64,000 nucleotides of DNA from Prosthecobacter sp. GTDB lineage: Bacteria > Verrucomicrobiota > Verrucomicrobiia > Verrucomicrobiales > Verrucomicrobiaceae. The DNA lies in contig JAIPJY010000021.1 of NCBI GenBank assembly GCA_021733925.1, positions 1 through 64,000 on the forward strand. The letters run 5' to 3'. The notes below the pieces were generated by a model, which was not told the DNA's origin, made no database searches, and saw only the letters and a program-made list of their open reading frames with translations. The position numbers and the translations under genes were made by a program. Within the stretch, counting starts at the first letter, position 1, and each line of letters begins with the position of its first letter. Positions 19,061 to 28,412 of this stretch are shown here, piece by piece.

Positions 19061-19318
19061 ATGATTGCCAATCTCGCTCCCCAACCGCAACTCATCCAGC
19101 GCCGCAGCCCGAAGCTCACTCTTCATTGCGGCGCCTCGCATGTCGAACTCGACGAAGTCCGCGCCGTCGCCACGCCGCGCCACACGCAGAGCTGGTGTCC
19201 CATCCCGCATGCGGAACTCATCAGCACCGTCCAGCGCACCCTGCGCCAGATCCAATACAAGCTACATGCCGGTGAAGCAGGCTGGCTACTGAAAGTGGAC
19301 AAGGCCGTCGAGTTCTGA
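19061..19318 (+). pseudogene. Truncated 5' copy of the DUF932 gene
   Basis: The first 61 codons (MIANLAPQPQLIQRRSPKLT..., through STVQRTL) match the intact DUF932 protein encoded at 43268 almost exactly. At about 19243 similarity stops and an unrelated 24-codon tail follows to a stop at 19318. The leader hairpin upstream is also copied. The remaining three quarters of the family (the intact copy has 258 aa) are missing, so it is a fragment left by a recombination or deletion of island DNA 24 kb away. Confidence 0.8.
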
Positions 19319-19513
19319 CTCGCCCCCCCACTTGGCCTCGAGTTCAAACGTGACTCGGTGGGCGGGAAGGAAGTCTTTATCGTCGCCCATTCGCCAGGCG
19401 ATGGCAGCGGGACCAGTCGCGGAGGTCTTGAGAACGAGCTTCGCAGTGACGGGGGCAGCGATGGAGCATCGCCGCCACTCAGATGAGGCTTCTTTCCATT
19501 CGCAGCCAAGATC
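19286..19513 (-). pseudogene. Remnant of a protein C-terminus, possibly sulfatase-like
   Basis: Directly after the stop of the acetyltransferase gene an open minus-strand frame reads LGCEWKEASSEW, TAKLVLKTSATGPAAIAWRM and FLPAHRVTFELEAKWGG, ending with TAG at 19286-19288. The pattern resembles the beta-rich tails found on many Verrucomicrobia sulfatases, but it has no start codon and no upstream body. It abuts the truncated DUF932 copy. Weak, by eye only. Confidence 0.3.
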
Positions 19514-20449
19514 TCACGCTGTCTCTGGCATGAAGGTCGGGAAGACGATGCCTTTTGCACCAGCGACGGGAGCGGTGGATTGCGCGACATGTAGCTCCAC
19601 GTTGCGAGCTCCCCACGAATAAGCGGTGCGCACGAGCGTGGACGCGGCGCAGGAGGCGAGGAAGACGAGCGTTTGACCCCGCAAGCAGCCGAGAGCTCGC
19701 CAGAGCAAGGCGACTGCCGTTGTCTCATCAATGGCGACACCAGGACCGATCATCGTGAACGACGGGTGCGTGCTCATGGCGAGGAAGCCGTTTACGGAGC
19801 CATCCGAGGCCTCGGAAACGAGCACCCGCCAGGCGCCGACTTCGTTGCGAATGAAAAACGCGAAGTCCTTTTCGCGACGGATGCCCTGCTGCGCGTGCTC
19901 GAAGTCGGAGATTCGCGGCGCATCGGCCAAAACGGCATCACGCACACGTTCGATGCCCGCAGGTGCGGTGGCGGCCAGTCCGGTTTCGGGAATGGTGATG
20001 AGCAAATCTTGAAACATGGCCCCGGGGACGAATCCGAGCCGCGTGTAGAGCGAGAATGAGTCGAGGTTCAGCAGGCTTGAAACAAGCCGTACGGGCTTGC
20101 CAAGGCGTTTCGCCTTGTCCAAGACGAGCGACATCATCCTCTTCGCGATCCCTCGCCCACCCGCGTCCGGTGAGGTGGCGACGATGCCTACTGAGACATG
20201 GGTTTCACGCTCGTGCGAGAAGCACACGCCGACGATCTCGCCGCTGGCCGTGCGGGCAGTGACGCATTCGCCGGGATCGAGTGCCTCATAGACGTCAGGA
20301 AAGAGGGTGAAGGGCTCGTGGCTGTCGCCAAAGCGCGATCCCTGGCCGAGGCGGCTCTCATACCAGTGCACCAGCGCCCGGTGCAGCAGACGGGCGATTG
20401 GCTCGCGGTCGGATGCGATGAGGGCTGTGAAGGCAATGTGCTCGCTCAT
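19514..20449 (-). CDS. GNAT family N-acetyltransferase (311 aa)
   Basis: Cytoplasmic protein with an N-terminal GNAT domain at about residues 5-150. It includes the acetyl-CoA pyrophosphate-binding loop (SPDAGGRGIAKRMM, RxxGxG/A-type) and LYTRLGFVPG at the domain end. The C-terminal half (about 165-300: GAWRVLVSEASDGSVNGFLA, AYSWGARNVELH) looks like a second, degenerate GNAT domain. The substrate is not deducible. Its ATG follows the stop of the upstream oxidoreductase gene by a few bases, so the two are likely co-translated. Confidence 0.85.
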   Translation of the reverse strand: MSEHIAFTALIASDREPIARLLHRALVHWYESRLGQGSRFGDSHEPFTLFPDVYEALDPGECVTARTASGEIVGVCFSHERETHVSVGIVATSPDAGGRGIAKRMMSLVLDKAKRLGKPVRLVSSLLNLDSFSLYTRLGFVPGAMFQDLLITIPETGLAATAPAGIERVRDAVLADAPRISDFEHAQQGIRREKDFAFFIRNEVGAWRVLVSEASDGSVNGFLAMSTHPSFTMIGPGVAIDETTAVALLWRALGCLRGQTLVFLASCAASTLVRTAYSWGARNVELHVAQSTAPVAGAKGIVFPTFMPETA

Positions 20450-20452
20450 GGC

Positions 20453-21868
20453 TCAGAGGATCTCCCAGCCTTTGCGGTATTGTTCTTTGATGAAGGCGTC
20501 TGCGGCAGGCAGGCCTTTGGCCTTCATCGCCGTGGCGTCCCACTCAATGGACTTTTGCGAGCGCAGTGAGAGCACGCCAAGCAGCGCGATCTCCGTGAGG
20601 TGGGCAGCGTAGGCGAAGGGGCTTGTCGCGGGTTCGCCGCCTTTGCACGCATCGATCCAGTCTCGATGATGACCGTTGGAGCGTTTCAGCCGCGGCGCCG
20701 GCTTCTGGTATTCCACGCGGCGTTTTTCAGGGAAGAGCCGGGGCGGCCCGCCCCCGCCATCGCACTGGATCACTCCTTTTTCGCCGATGAAAAGGCAGCC
20801 GCGTTTTGGCAATGGGAAATTTCCCAGCGCCTCGGGCGTGGGCGGCATCATGCCACCGTCATACCATGTCATGCGGATCTCCGGCCGCGAGCCCGCTGCG
20901 GGGAAGGTGTAATAAATGAGCGAGCCATGCGGAGCGATGTCGCCCGTCATCAAGCCGGCCGCGTGCGCCTCGATGCGCGAGGGCACCGGCAGATCAAAGG
21001 CGCGCACGGCGGTGTTCATGTCGTGGCAGGCGAAGTCGCCGATGCCCGTGCAGCCAAAGTCCCAGAAATCTCGCCACGCGACGGGGAAGTATGCCGGATG
21101 AAACGGCCGCTCCTGACGCGGGCCAAGCCACAGGTCCCAGTTCAGGCCTGCGGGTACCGGCGGCGTGTCGGTGGGCTTTCCGGTGAGGGTGGGATTCCAG
21201 CGCTTCGCGCCCACCCACACATGGATCTCCTTCACCGCGCCGATCGCGCCGTCCTGGATGTACTCGATCGTCTCGCGTGTGCCGAGAGACGAATGCCCCT
21301 GGCTGCCTAGCTGGGTGGCCACGCCGGTCTCCGCGGCAACCTTGGCCACGTGACGCGCCTCCCAGATGTTGTGCGTGAGCGGCTTTTCACAATAGACGTG
21401 CTTCCCGGACCGCATGGCGACCACCGAGCAGTAGGCGTGCAGATGGTCGGGCGTGGCAATGAGCACCGCGTCGATGCTCTTCTCCTTCTCCAGCATCTCG
21501 CGGAAGTCGATGTAGTCCGCGCAGCGGAAGTTCGGTGTCTTGGTGGCGTAGTGCTTCTCGATCTCCGCCTTCACTGGCAGGCGGCCGCCCATGCCTTTGA
21601 AGTAAAAATTCTCAAGGCTGAATGACTCCGCCGGATCTGCCACGGCGATGATCTGGCAATCCTCAAGCGGCAGGAGATTGCGCACATTGGTGCGCCCCTG
21701 CCCGCCGGTGCCGATGATGGCCACGTTCACCTTCTCGCTCGGCGGCACAAATCCCGGCCCGCCCAGAACATGCCGGGGGACGATGTTGAAAGCGGTCACC
21801 GCAGCGGCGGTGGTTTTGAGGAAATGTCGGCGGGTGGAGCTCGGAGCGGGATTCATGCGGTGATGCAA
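20453..21868 (-). CDS. Gfo/Idh/MocA family oxidoreductase with Tat-type leader
   Basis: NAD(P)-dependent dehydrogenase or oxidoreductase of sugar and inositol derivatives. A twin-arginine leader (TRRHFLKTTAAAVTAFNIVP) precedes a Rossmann motif (VNVAIIGTGGQGRTNV, about 47-62) and the catalytic-region motif YCEKPLTHN (about residue 158). The second domain contains WDLWLGPRQERPFHPAYFP and FGCTGIGDFACHDMN, typical of the exported subgroup in Planctomycetes and Verrucomicrobia. An alternative start at MNPAPSSTRRHFL (21856) is equally possible. The substrate is unknown; a role in sugar-derivative metabolism in the periplasm is inferred. Forms an operon with the acetyltransferase. Confidence 0.92.
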   Translation of the reverse strand: MHHRMNPAPSSTRRHFLKTTAAAVTAFNIVPRHVLGGPGFVPPSEKVNVAIIGTGGQGRTNVRNLLPLEDCQIIAVADPAESFSLENFYFKGMGGRLPVKAEIEKHYATKTPNFRCADYIDFREMLEKEKSIDAVLIATPDHLHAYCSVVAMRSGKHVYCEKPLTHNIWEARHVAKVAAETGVATQLGSQGHSSLGTRETIEYIQDGAIGAVKEIHVWVGAKRWNPTLTGKPTDTPPVPAGLNWDLWLGPRQERPFHPAYFPVAWRDFWDFGCTGIGDFACHDMNTAVRAFDLPVPSRIEAHAAGLMTGDIAPHGSLIYYTFPAAGSRPEIRMTWYDGGMMPPTPEALGNFPLPKRGCLFIGEKGVIQCDGGGGPPRLFPEKRRVEYQKPAPRLKRSNGHHRDWIDACKGGEPATSPFAYAAHLTEIALLGVLSLRSQKSIEWDATAMKAKGLPAADAFIKEQYRKGWEIL

Positions 21869-21952
21869 TACGCCGCCCTGCGAGGCATTCTTCAGACGTG
21901 TTGGCCCACATGCCAGCTGAAAGGATTGCAGCGTCTCAACCGACTAGCCTGG

Positions 21953-23524
21953 ATGAACCGCCGCAAGCTCCTCGCCACTTTCGCCGTCCTGCCTGCCACA
22001 TCGTGGAGCGCGGGAGCCGGTCGTGAATTGGAAAATCCGTATGCGGCGGTGGATTGGGACACCTGGGAGTGCGTGAACTCAATGTCACACCAGCATCAGG
22101 GGCAGAGTGATGCCTCGCGCAATGGCTTCCTCGGCATGGGTTACGGCCATTTTGCCTTCAGCAACTACTACCCCTCCGCTCCGACCTATCCGCTGCCAGC
22201 GGAGTATGCCGCAAAGCATCCGCAGCTCATCGCCGCGCCAAATGCGGAGCATCATTCATTCACGGACACGGGCCTGCATGCCAATGCGCTCGGGAGCCTG
22301 CTCGCCACGGGTTACGGCAGTTCGGTGAGCGCTGAAAAATGTGCTGCATCGCCTGTTTCGCACCGCTTTGAAAACCTGAATGTGTTCGATGCACGAAAGC
22401 CCTGGCTGGGCGTTTACCGGCTGGACGTGCGGCTCGCTGCCAAAGATGGCAAAGCCATGGCCACGCTCAGCCTCGAAGGCGCGCATGACTGCGATTTTCG
22501 CAACGGGTTCGCGGACAAAGGACCGGTGCATGAGCGCAAACTCCCGCCCGGAAGCCACACGATCTATCTGCGTGCCACGAGGGACAGCATCGACACAAAG
22601 CTCGATTTGGATGCCGCCGCCATGTCCTTGACGCAGTACCGCCTCATGCAGGGCACGAACCGCCCGTGGCGGGATGTCTTCCTTGAAGCCTTCAACAAGC
22701 TGCAATACTCCGATGGCGGAGGCATGACATTGAATCATCCCACAGGAAAGCTCGCGGACTATCTGCCGATGCTGGACTTTGATCCTCGGGTGCTCGGCAT
22801 TGAGGTGTGGAACCAGCTAACCTCCGGCTTTGGCTCCAGCCGTGGCTTCTATGATAACAGCGGCGGGCCCACCCTGCACTTCTACCAGCTCTGGGATGAG
22901 ATCCTGCGCACAGGACGCCGCTGCTGGGGCTTCTTTGTCAAAGATCACAACACTTACGGCCGTGGCCGAAATGTGCTGCTCGTACCGAAGCTCGACACCT
23001 TGCCTGCTGCCAAACGCGAGTCAGCCACGCTGCGTGCGTATCGCCAGGGAACGTTCTTCGGCTCCGTGGCCTCGCTCGCGGCCAGCGAAGAGGGGGAAGT
23101 CGTCGCGCCGTATGATCGCAGCAGTTTTAGCTTCAGCCGCATCGTCGTGCAAAACGACACCCTTCACGTCGCCGTGGCTGGCAACGACGCCAAACGCCCG
23201 AAGCTGCAGATCCGCTTCATCACGGATCAAGGCATCGCCAGCATCGTGGATGCCGCGCAAGCTGAGTTTCCGCTCAAACGAGATGCCAGCGGCCGGCTCG
23301 AAGCTGCTTTTGTGCGTGTGGAGGCCCTCGCTTACCCGAACACCCATCAACACGGCCAGCCGCTCACTGCGAACATGCTGCGCGGTATGAGCGTGCATGA
23401 CATCTCGCTTCTCCATGACCAGAAAGCACTGCGCGGACCCGCCTTCGCCAGCACCGATCCCGCCATGCGCACACCGATCCCGATTGTGGACATGATCTTT
23501 TCCCAGCCGCTGCGCCGGGTCTAG
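21953..23524 (+). CDS. Exported PHP-superfamily-like protein
   Basis: The frame is open from 21770, but that part overlaps the divergent oxidoreductase gene. ATG 21953 starts a short Tat/Sec-like leader (MNRRKLLATFAVLPATSWSA) and is preferred (523 aa). The mature protein has SMSHQHQGQSD near the N-terminus, where PHP enzymes have a HxHxxxSD-type metal motif. Further on are APNAEHHSFTD, LNHPTGKLADYLPMLDFDP, VLGIEVWNQL and WGFFVKDHN, all consistent with a PHP-type (beta/alpha)7 hydrolase. The exact reaction is unknown. It is convergent with the hydrolase gene ending at 23549. Confidence 0.65.
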   Translation: MNRRKLLATFAVLPATSWSAGAGRELENPYAAVDWDTWECVNSMSHQHQGQSDASRNGFLGMGYGHFAFSNYYPSAPTYPLPAEYAAKHPQLIAAPNAEHHSFTDTGLHANALGSLLATGYGSSVSAEKCAASPVSHRFENLNVFDARKPWLGVYRLDVRLAAKDGKAMATLSLEGAHDCDFRNGFADKGPVHERKLPPGSHTIYLRATRDSIDTKLDLDAAAMSLTQYRLMQGTNRPWRDVFLEAFNKLQYSDGGGMTLNHPTGKLADYLPMLDFDPRVLGIEVWNQLTSGFGSSRGFYDNSGGPTLHFYQLWDEILRTGRRCWGFFVKDHNTYGRGRNVLLVPKLDTLPAAKRESATLRAYRQGTFFGSVASLAASEEGEVVAPYDRSSFSFSRIVVQNDTLHVAVAGNDAKRPKLQIRFITDQGIASIVDAAQAEFPLKRDASGRLEAAFVRVEALAYPNTHQHGQPLTANMLRGMSVHDISLLHDQKALRGPAFASTDPAMRTPIPIVDMIFSQPLRRV

Positions 23525-23548
23525 GCTATTTCTGGAAGCAAAAGACGG

Positions 23549-25564
23549 CTACTGCGCTGAGGCACGCTCGATGATCCTTGCCACGTCTTCTTCCAGCAAA
23601 AAACCCTCTTCGTGGAGCTTCCTTGCAGCTTTAGCGAGACGGGAAAGGTAGTCTTCACGTGTCGGGTGGCGTTCTTCGAGCGAGAGACGCGGGTCACCGG
23701 TCTTTTCGCGTTCGGCTTTGGTTTTGGCAAAGGGGATGAACATGCCGTCGAGCGGCGAGAGCATCGTTTCAGCGCCCGCTTGCGGCGAGCGGAGGTTCCA
23801 GCCGGTGTAGGTGCCGCGTGGCACGGCGACCTCCGGAAGCACGATGCCGCTCGTTTCATTGCCATCGGCATTCACGGCGGGCAGCAGCGTGCGAAACGGT
23901 TTTCCGGCTTTGGGCGGGATGATGTCGGCGATGCCTTGGCTGTGAAAACGCGGCCCGAAATCAAGGCGCGGAGGCTGGTAGGCCTGGGTGGGAAGGCGGC
24001 ATCCAGGAATCTTCGGAAACTGCGACTTCCATTCGTCGAAGCTCACTAGCGTGTGATCTTCCATTCGCGGATGACGGCTTGGCGGCGGTGTTTTGCCATG
24101 CTTCACCCAATCGACGAGGTGCAGCAGCAGCGCCCGCAGGACGGGGCCGCGGTCATCGAGCGTGTTGCGCGGCTGCTGGCAGATGCCAGGGCTGCCGTCG
24201 CTCCTGCCGAGATGCTGCGCCCCGGCCACGAGATACACGCGCACATCGTCGGGCAGTGTGAGATCGCCTTTCCCCTCCACATCGGTGTGCAGCAGCGAGG
24301 CGGCGCGGCTCCAGTATTCGGTGGAGGTTTGCGTGAAAAGCAGGCGCGGCGTGTGGCCGGACTTTCGGGAACGGGCCAGCGAGTCGCCTGATGCGCCCGT
24401 GATGGGATCCGTCTGCGGCAGCGGGGCCAGCGGGAAGAACTCGCTGCCGGAAAGATGCCCTTCGTGCTGCGTGCCGAACTCCGTGCTCATGCGGAAGCGA
24501 TGGTTGAACATGCCCTTTCCGGAGCCTGCGACATGGATCAATGCGCCGTCGAAGACCGCGCGTCCCTGCTCGTCGGTGTTCAGCCCCTCGTGCAGGAAGT
24601 GATGAATGACCCGGCCCGACTGGGAGATGCCGAACACGCAGGCCTTTTGCACCGCGCCCGCCAGCGGATTTTCCTTCGCCGCCCCGTGACGGAAAAACGC
24701 CACGCAGTCTCGCAAGGCCGTGAGGCCCAGCCCGGTCACGCGAGGTTCCTTCGCCGTGTACACGAGATCGTAGAGCCAGCCGGGGCGCAGACCGGCTTTC
24801 ACATAAACATGCGTGGCATCCGGGATGAATTTCCCCTCCTCCATGCGTCCAAACGCCCACTCACCATGAGGAATCTCGATGCCTTCAGCATCGCGCTGCG
24901 GGCGCATTGTGAGCGTCGCGTCCGTGTTGTCGAGGCTTATGGATGGAAACGCCGCGCCGATGCCCCACGGGCTCCACGAAAAGGCCCGGCTAAAGACTTT
25001 TTCCGTGGTGCTGATCTCCAGATGCGCCCGCCCGGTGATCGTCCGGCCGTCCTCGGTGGCCACCGGCAGTCCGCAGAGCAAACGCCGTGTGTCATCGGCC
25101 TGCACCTCGCCGTTCCAGCCGCACCACAGCACGGAAAAGCCGTGCTTCATGAGGAAGCCATGGCCCGCATGCGACTCTGACTTCGGATCGTTCGTGCGCT
25201 CTCCATCGTTGAAGGTCCAAAGAGCGAGCATGTTGCCGCGATTGTTCACGTCATAGAGCAGCACGCCGTTGCCCTTCGTGGCGTCGGTCGGTTTCAGGAG
25301 GAAGAAGTCCGCCCAGCTTTCCACGCGCCCTCCGGCGTTGCGCGGCGCCCGCTGAAGGTCGCTGATGCGTTCGTTGGCCGCGTTGCGCGGGTCCGTTTCA
25401 AAATACATCCGCCCTTCAAGACGCTCATAGGCACCTGCGGCTCCAAAGACCTTGCCCTCTGCAAACGGCGAGCGTCCGGTGATCTCGATACGGGTGACTT
25501 CCGCATGAGCCAGGCCGATGAAGAAAGCGGCGATGATGATGATTCGGGAGAAAAAGATTTTCAT
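23549..25564 (-). CDS. Exported alpha/beta hydrolase domain protein (Abhydrolase_10-like)
   Basis: An open frame continues upstream to 25963, but ATG 25564 has a signal peptide ([21 protein letters not shown]) and overlaps the stop of the preceding gene by one base (TGATG), so it is the real start (671 aa). The sequence RIEITGRSPFAEG, AYERLEGRMYFETDP, LYDVNNRGNM, CVFGISQSGRVIHHFLHEG and TDPITGASGD matches the pattern of the alpha/beta hydrolase-domain family PF20091. The nucleophile is probably the Ser of GISQSGR. A C-terminal 60-residue helical tail (HPTREDYLSRLAKAARKLHE) is also typical. Substrate unknown; secreted or periplasmic. Operon with the next gene. Confidence 0.85.
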   Translation of the reverse strand: MKIFFSRIIIIAAFFIGLAHAEVTRIEITGRSPFAEGKVFGAAGAYERLEGRMYFETDPRNAANERISDLQRAPRNAGGRVESWADFFLLKPTDATKGNGVLLYDVNNRGNMLALWTFNDGERTNDPKSESHAGHGFLMKHGFSVLWCGWNGEVQADDTRRLLCGLPVATEDGRTITGRAHLEISTTEKVFSRAFSWSPWGIGAAFPSISLDNTDATLTMRPQRDAEGIEIPHGEWAFGRMEEGKFIPDATHVYVKAGLRPGWLYDLVYTAKEPRVTGLGLTALRDCVAFFRHGAAKENPLAGAVQKACVFGISQSGRVIHHFLHEGLNTDEQGRAVFDGALIHVAGSGKGMFNHRFRMSTEFGTQHEGHLSGSEFFPLAPLPQTDPITGASGDSLARSRKSGHTPRLLFTQTSTEYWSRAASLLHTDVEGKGDLTLPDDVRVYLVAGAQHLGRSDGSPGICQQPRNTLDDRGPVLRALLLHLVDWVKHGKTPPPSRHPRMEDHTLVSFDEWKSQFPKIPGCRLPTQAYQPPRLDFGPRFHSQGIADIIPPKAGKPFRTLLPAVNADGNETSGIVLPEVAVPRGTYTGWNLRSPQAGAETMLSPLDGMFIPFAKTKAEREKTGDPRLSLEERHPTREDYLSRLAKAARKLHEEGFLLEEDVARIIERASAQ

Positions 25565-26778
25565 CAGAAGGGCAGGGGGGTGTTGGGGGCCACGGAGTCT
25601 TTCGGCCAGGGGTTGCCGGTATTGAAGACAAGCATTTCTTCTTCGGTCTCCACCTTGGCAAAGGTCTCGTTGATCTGTTCCTCCTTGGCCCAGGCGCGCA
25701 GGCTGTTGAGTCCGAGGTGACGGATGAAAAACGGATAGGCGGCCAGCCGCTTGCTCGGCCCATAGTCGTGCCCCTCCAGCGGGAAATGAGCGTTTACGAC
25801 CTTGTCCGTGGCTCCGTAAAGGCTGTAGATGTGCTGGATGTAGCGGAACTCCACCTCCGGCGTGTGCTGGGTGTAGTCTGCTCCATTGGAAATGACGAGC
25901 TGAGGCCGTGGCGCGGTCATCGCAGCGATCTCGGCGTTGTTCGTCTTGTGGTTCGGCCCCCAATGAATCGGCATGCCGCTTTCACACGGGCAGCCGCCAA
26001 AGAAATGCGCGGACACCTGGCAGCTCGGCACCGCCACCGCGATGCGTTCATCCAGGGCGGAAGTGAGGAACGTCTGCGTGGCACCGCCGGAGTTGCCGGT
26101 CATGCCGATGCGCTGGGGATCGACCCCTTCGATGGACGAGACGAAATCCAGGGCACGAATGCAGTTCCACATGATCAATCGCTGAATCTCCGGCACTTTG
26201 CCATGATCCCAGCCCGCCTTTTTCGTGTCTCCATAGCCCACCATGTCATAGTGAAACACCACCGCCCCCATGCGGGCCAGCACCGCACAGCGGGTCTGGC
26301 GTGATGGAAGGAAACGGCCACCGTGCCCGTGTGCGGACACGATACCGGCATAGGGCGGCTTCATCCCGAGAGGCCGATACAGCGTGCCGGTGATGTAGAA
26401 GCCGGGCCAGCTGCGGACATGCACGCTCTCCGCCGTGTACCCCTCATAGGTCCGCTTGTTGGAATACACAGGGTCCAGCGGGGGCTTCTCCGGTGGATTC
26501 GCCAGCCGTGCTCCTTCGAGGATGCCGCGACGAATGGTCGCCTTGCGCTTTTCCCAGTTCGCCAGATCGGGGGTGGCTTTTTTGAAGGCCTCCAGCTCAG
26601 CGATGGCTTCCTCCGGCGTTTGGGCCTGGCCCATCCGCAGATGCCACCCCTCGGGTTGTGGCTTCAGCACCTCCGCTCCGAAGAGGGACTGCCCACACCA
26701 GCCGGAAAGCAGCGCCGTTCCTGACTTTGTGAGCCAAGAACGACGTGTGAATGAAATCGGTGCAGGGGCTTGGTTCAT
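25564..26778 (-). CDS. Acetyl xylan esterase-like alpha/beta hydrolase (404 aa)
   Basis: Twin-arginine-like leader ([18 protein letters not shown]) followed by an alpha/beta hydrolase core. It contains [12 protein letters not shown] (oxyanion strand), [20 protein letters not shown] with nucleophile GNSGG (about 247), and a late [10 protein letters not shown] with the catalytic His. An acidic residue is expected in [13 protein letters not shown]. This family includes acetyl xylan and carbohydrate esterases and related secreted hydrolases. Its stop overlaps the next gene start (TGATG), so the two hydrolases are translationally coupled and may act on the same substrate. Confidence 0.88.
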   Translation of the reverse strand: MNQAPAPISFTRRSWLTKSGTALLSGWCGQSLFGAEVLKPQPEGWHLRMGQAQTPEEAIAELEAFKKATPDLANWEKRKATIRRGILEGARLANPPEKPPLDPVYSNKRTYEGYTAESVHVRSWPGFYITGTLYRPLGMKPPYAGIVSAHGHGGRFLPSRQTRCAVLARMGAVVFHYDMVGYGDTKKAGWDHGKVPEIQRLIMWNCIRALDFVSSIEGVDPQRIGMTGNSGGATQTFLTSALDERIAVAVPSCQVSAHFFGGCPCESGMPIHWGPNHKTNNAEIAAMTAPRPQLVISNGADYTQHTPEVEFRYIQHIYSLYGATDKVVNAHFPLEGHDYGPSKRLAAYPFFIRHLGLNSLRAWAKEEQINETFAKVETEEEMLVFNTGNPWPKDSVAPNTPLPF

Positions 26779-26960
26779 GATGAGCGATGATTTTCTTGAG
26801 CGGCGAGCAGCCGAGATCGTGACGGCTGGTCTGACGACTCATGATTCTACGCACCTGGTGGGTGACGCTTATCGTGTCTATTGGAACCGCTGCACATTGT
26901 GGTATCGGCCGCGGAGCAAAAACCGTGACAAGAATCTTGTGGAAGCTGGGTATTACCCCA

Positions 26961-28412
26961 ATGCGCCTTTTCCTGCTCTCCTTGTTCATCGTAACCTCTG
27001 CTGCTGTTGCTTCGGCCTCAGATCTTCATGTGGGCGCGGCCACCGTTGACATCACGCCAGACCGCCCCGTGGCGCTGGACGGACAAATGCATGTGCGGAT
27101 CTCTGAGAAACCCGAGACGCACATCTTTGCCACCGCGCTGGGACTGGAATCGCGCGAGGGAGACCGGGTGCTGGATCAGGCCATCATGATCTCCTGCGAC
27201 ATCGTGGCCATCCGCGAGGGGCTCATCAAGCTGGTCCGCGAGAAGGCCAAGGACAAGCTGCCCGGATTTGATCTCAACAAGCTCTTTCTCAATGCCACGC
27301 ACACTCACACCGCGCCGGTGACGATGAAGGGGGATCGCTACAGCCTGCTCGGCAGGAATGTGATGCTGCCCATGGAATACACCGACTTCCTGGTGGATCG
27401 CATCGTGGCGGCTGCTGCGCAAAGCTGGGAGCAGCGCAAGCCCGCCAAAGCAGGCTGGGGCCAGGGACAGGCGGTGATCGCCCAGAACCGCCGTGCAACC
27501 TACGCGGACGGAACTGCGAAAATGTATGGCCCGACCAATGTGCCGGAGTTTCGCGGTATCGAGGGCTATGAGGATCACAATCTTGAAGTTCTGTTCTTCT
27601 GGGATCTCAACAACACGCTCATCGCCACGGCGGTGAACGTTCCATGCCCTTCCCAGGAAGTCGAGGGGCTCAAAGTGATCCACGCCGACTTCTGGGATCC
27701 GGTGCGCCGCCAGCTGCGCGAGCGTCATGGCAAGGATCTCCACATCCTCGCCTGGACTGGAGCCGGAGGAGATCAGGTGCCGCGCCCGATGTATGGCAAG
27801 GCGGCGGATGAGCGCATGCGCCGTCTCCGCGGCCTCACACGGCTGGAAGAAGTCGCCCGGCGTGTCGTGCGTGGCTGGGAGGAGGCCTATGAAGGTGCCA
27901 AGCTGGAGCCGGTGACAGGCGCGGTGTTGCAGCACCATACAAAAAAGATCGATCTGCCCTGGAGGAAAGTGACGGCGAAGGAATTGGCCGATGCGCAGAA
28001 GGCCGTCGGGCAGTACAAGGACGACCCCAAGGAGCAGTGGAAGTATCTTTGGAACCAAGGCGTGGTGGATCGCTACGAAGCTGAGAAATCCGGGGCAGCG
28101 GGTGTCTTCCAGATGGAACTCCACGCCCTGCGCCTCGGAGATGTGGCCATCGCCACCAATGAGTTTGAACTTTTCACCGACTACGGTGTGCAGATGAAAG
28201 CCCGCAGTCCTGCGGTGCAGACCTTTCTCATTCAGCTGACCGGCTCAGGCGGCTATCTGCCGACACCCCGAGCCGTGGCCGGAGGCAGCTACAGCGCCAT
28301 CATTCAAAGCAGCCGGGTCGGTCCCGAAGGCGGCCAGGCGCTGGTGGATGAAACCGTGAAAGCCTTCAACGATCTGTGGCCTGCGCCAGAAACCAGCAAA
28401 GCCAGCAAATGA
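26961..28412 (+). CDS. Neutral/alkaline ceramidase-like secreted protein (first copy)
   Basis: An open frame starts at 26841, but ATG 26961 begins a signal peptide (MRLFLLSLFIVTSAAVASAS) and is preferred (483 aa). VGAATVDITPDRPVALDGQM and FLNATHTHTAPV are the N-terminal signature of the neutral/alkaline non-lysosomal ceramidase family, with the HTH zinc ligands. LSLASNEFEL-type and YLPTPRAVAGGSYSA motifs follow near the C-terminus. Ceramidases cleave N-acyl sphingosine, but many bacterial members have other amide substrates. It opens the long plus-strand operon and overlaps the next gene by four bases (ATGA). A second family member is encoded at 30320. Confidence 0.88.
   Translation: MRLFLLSLFIVTSAAVASASDLHVGAATVDITPDRPVALDGQMHVRISEKPETHIFATALGLESREGDRVLDQAIMISCDIVAIREGLIKLVREKAKDKLPGFDLNKLFLNATHTHTAPVTMKGDRYSLLGRNVMLPMEYTDFLVDRIVAAAAQSWEQRKPAKAGWGQGQAVIAQNRRATYADGTAKMYGPTNVPEFRGIEGYEDHNLEVLFFWDLNNTLIATAVNVPCPSQEVEGLKVIHADFWDPVRRQLRERHGKDLHILAWTGAGGDQVPRPMYGKAADERMRRLRGLTRLEEVARRVVRGWEEAYEGAKLEPVTGAVLQHHTKKIDLPWRKVTAKELADAQKAVGQYKDDPKEQWKYLWNQGVVDRYEAEKSGAAGVFQMELHALRLGDVAIATNEFELFTDYGVQMKARSPAVQTFLIQLTGSGGYLPTPRAVAGGSYSAIIQSSRVGPEGGQALVDETVKAFNDLWPAPETSKASK

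Noticed and set aside
27018-28124. 368-aa minus-strand frame opposite the ceramidase-like gene
   Set aside because: Antisense to the ceramidase zinc motif; His/Arg-rich, no domain.
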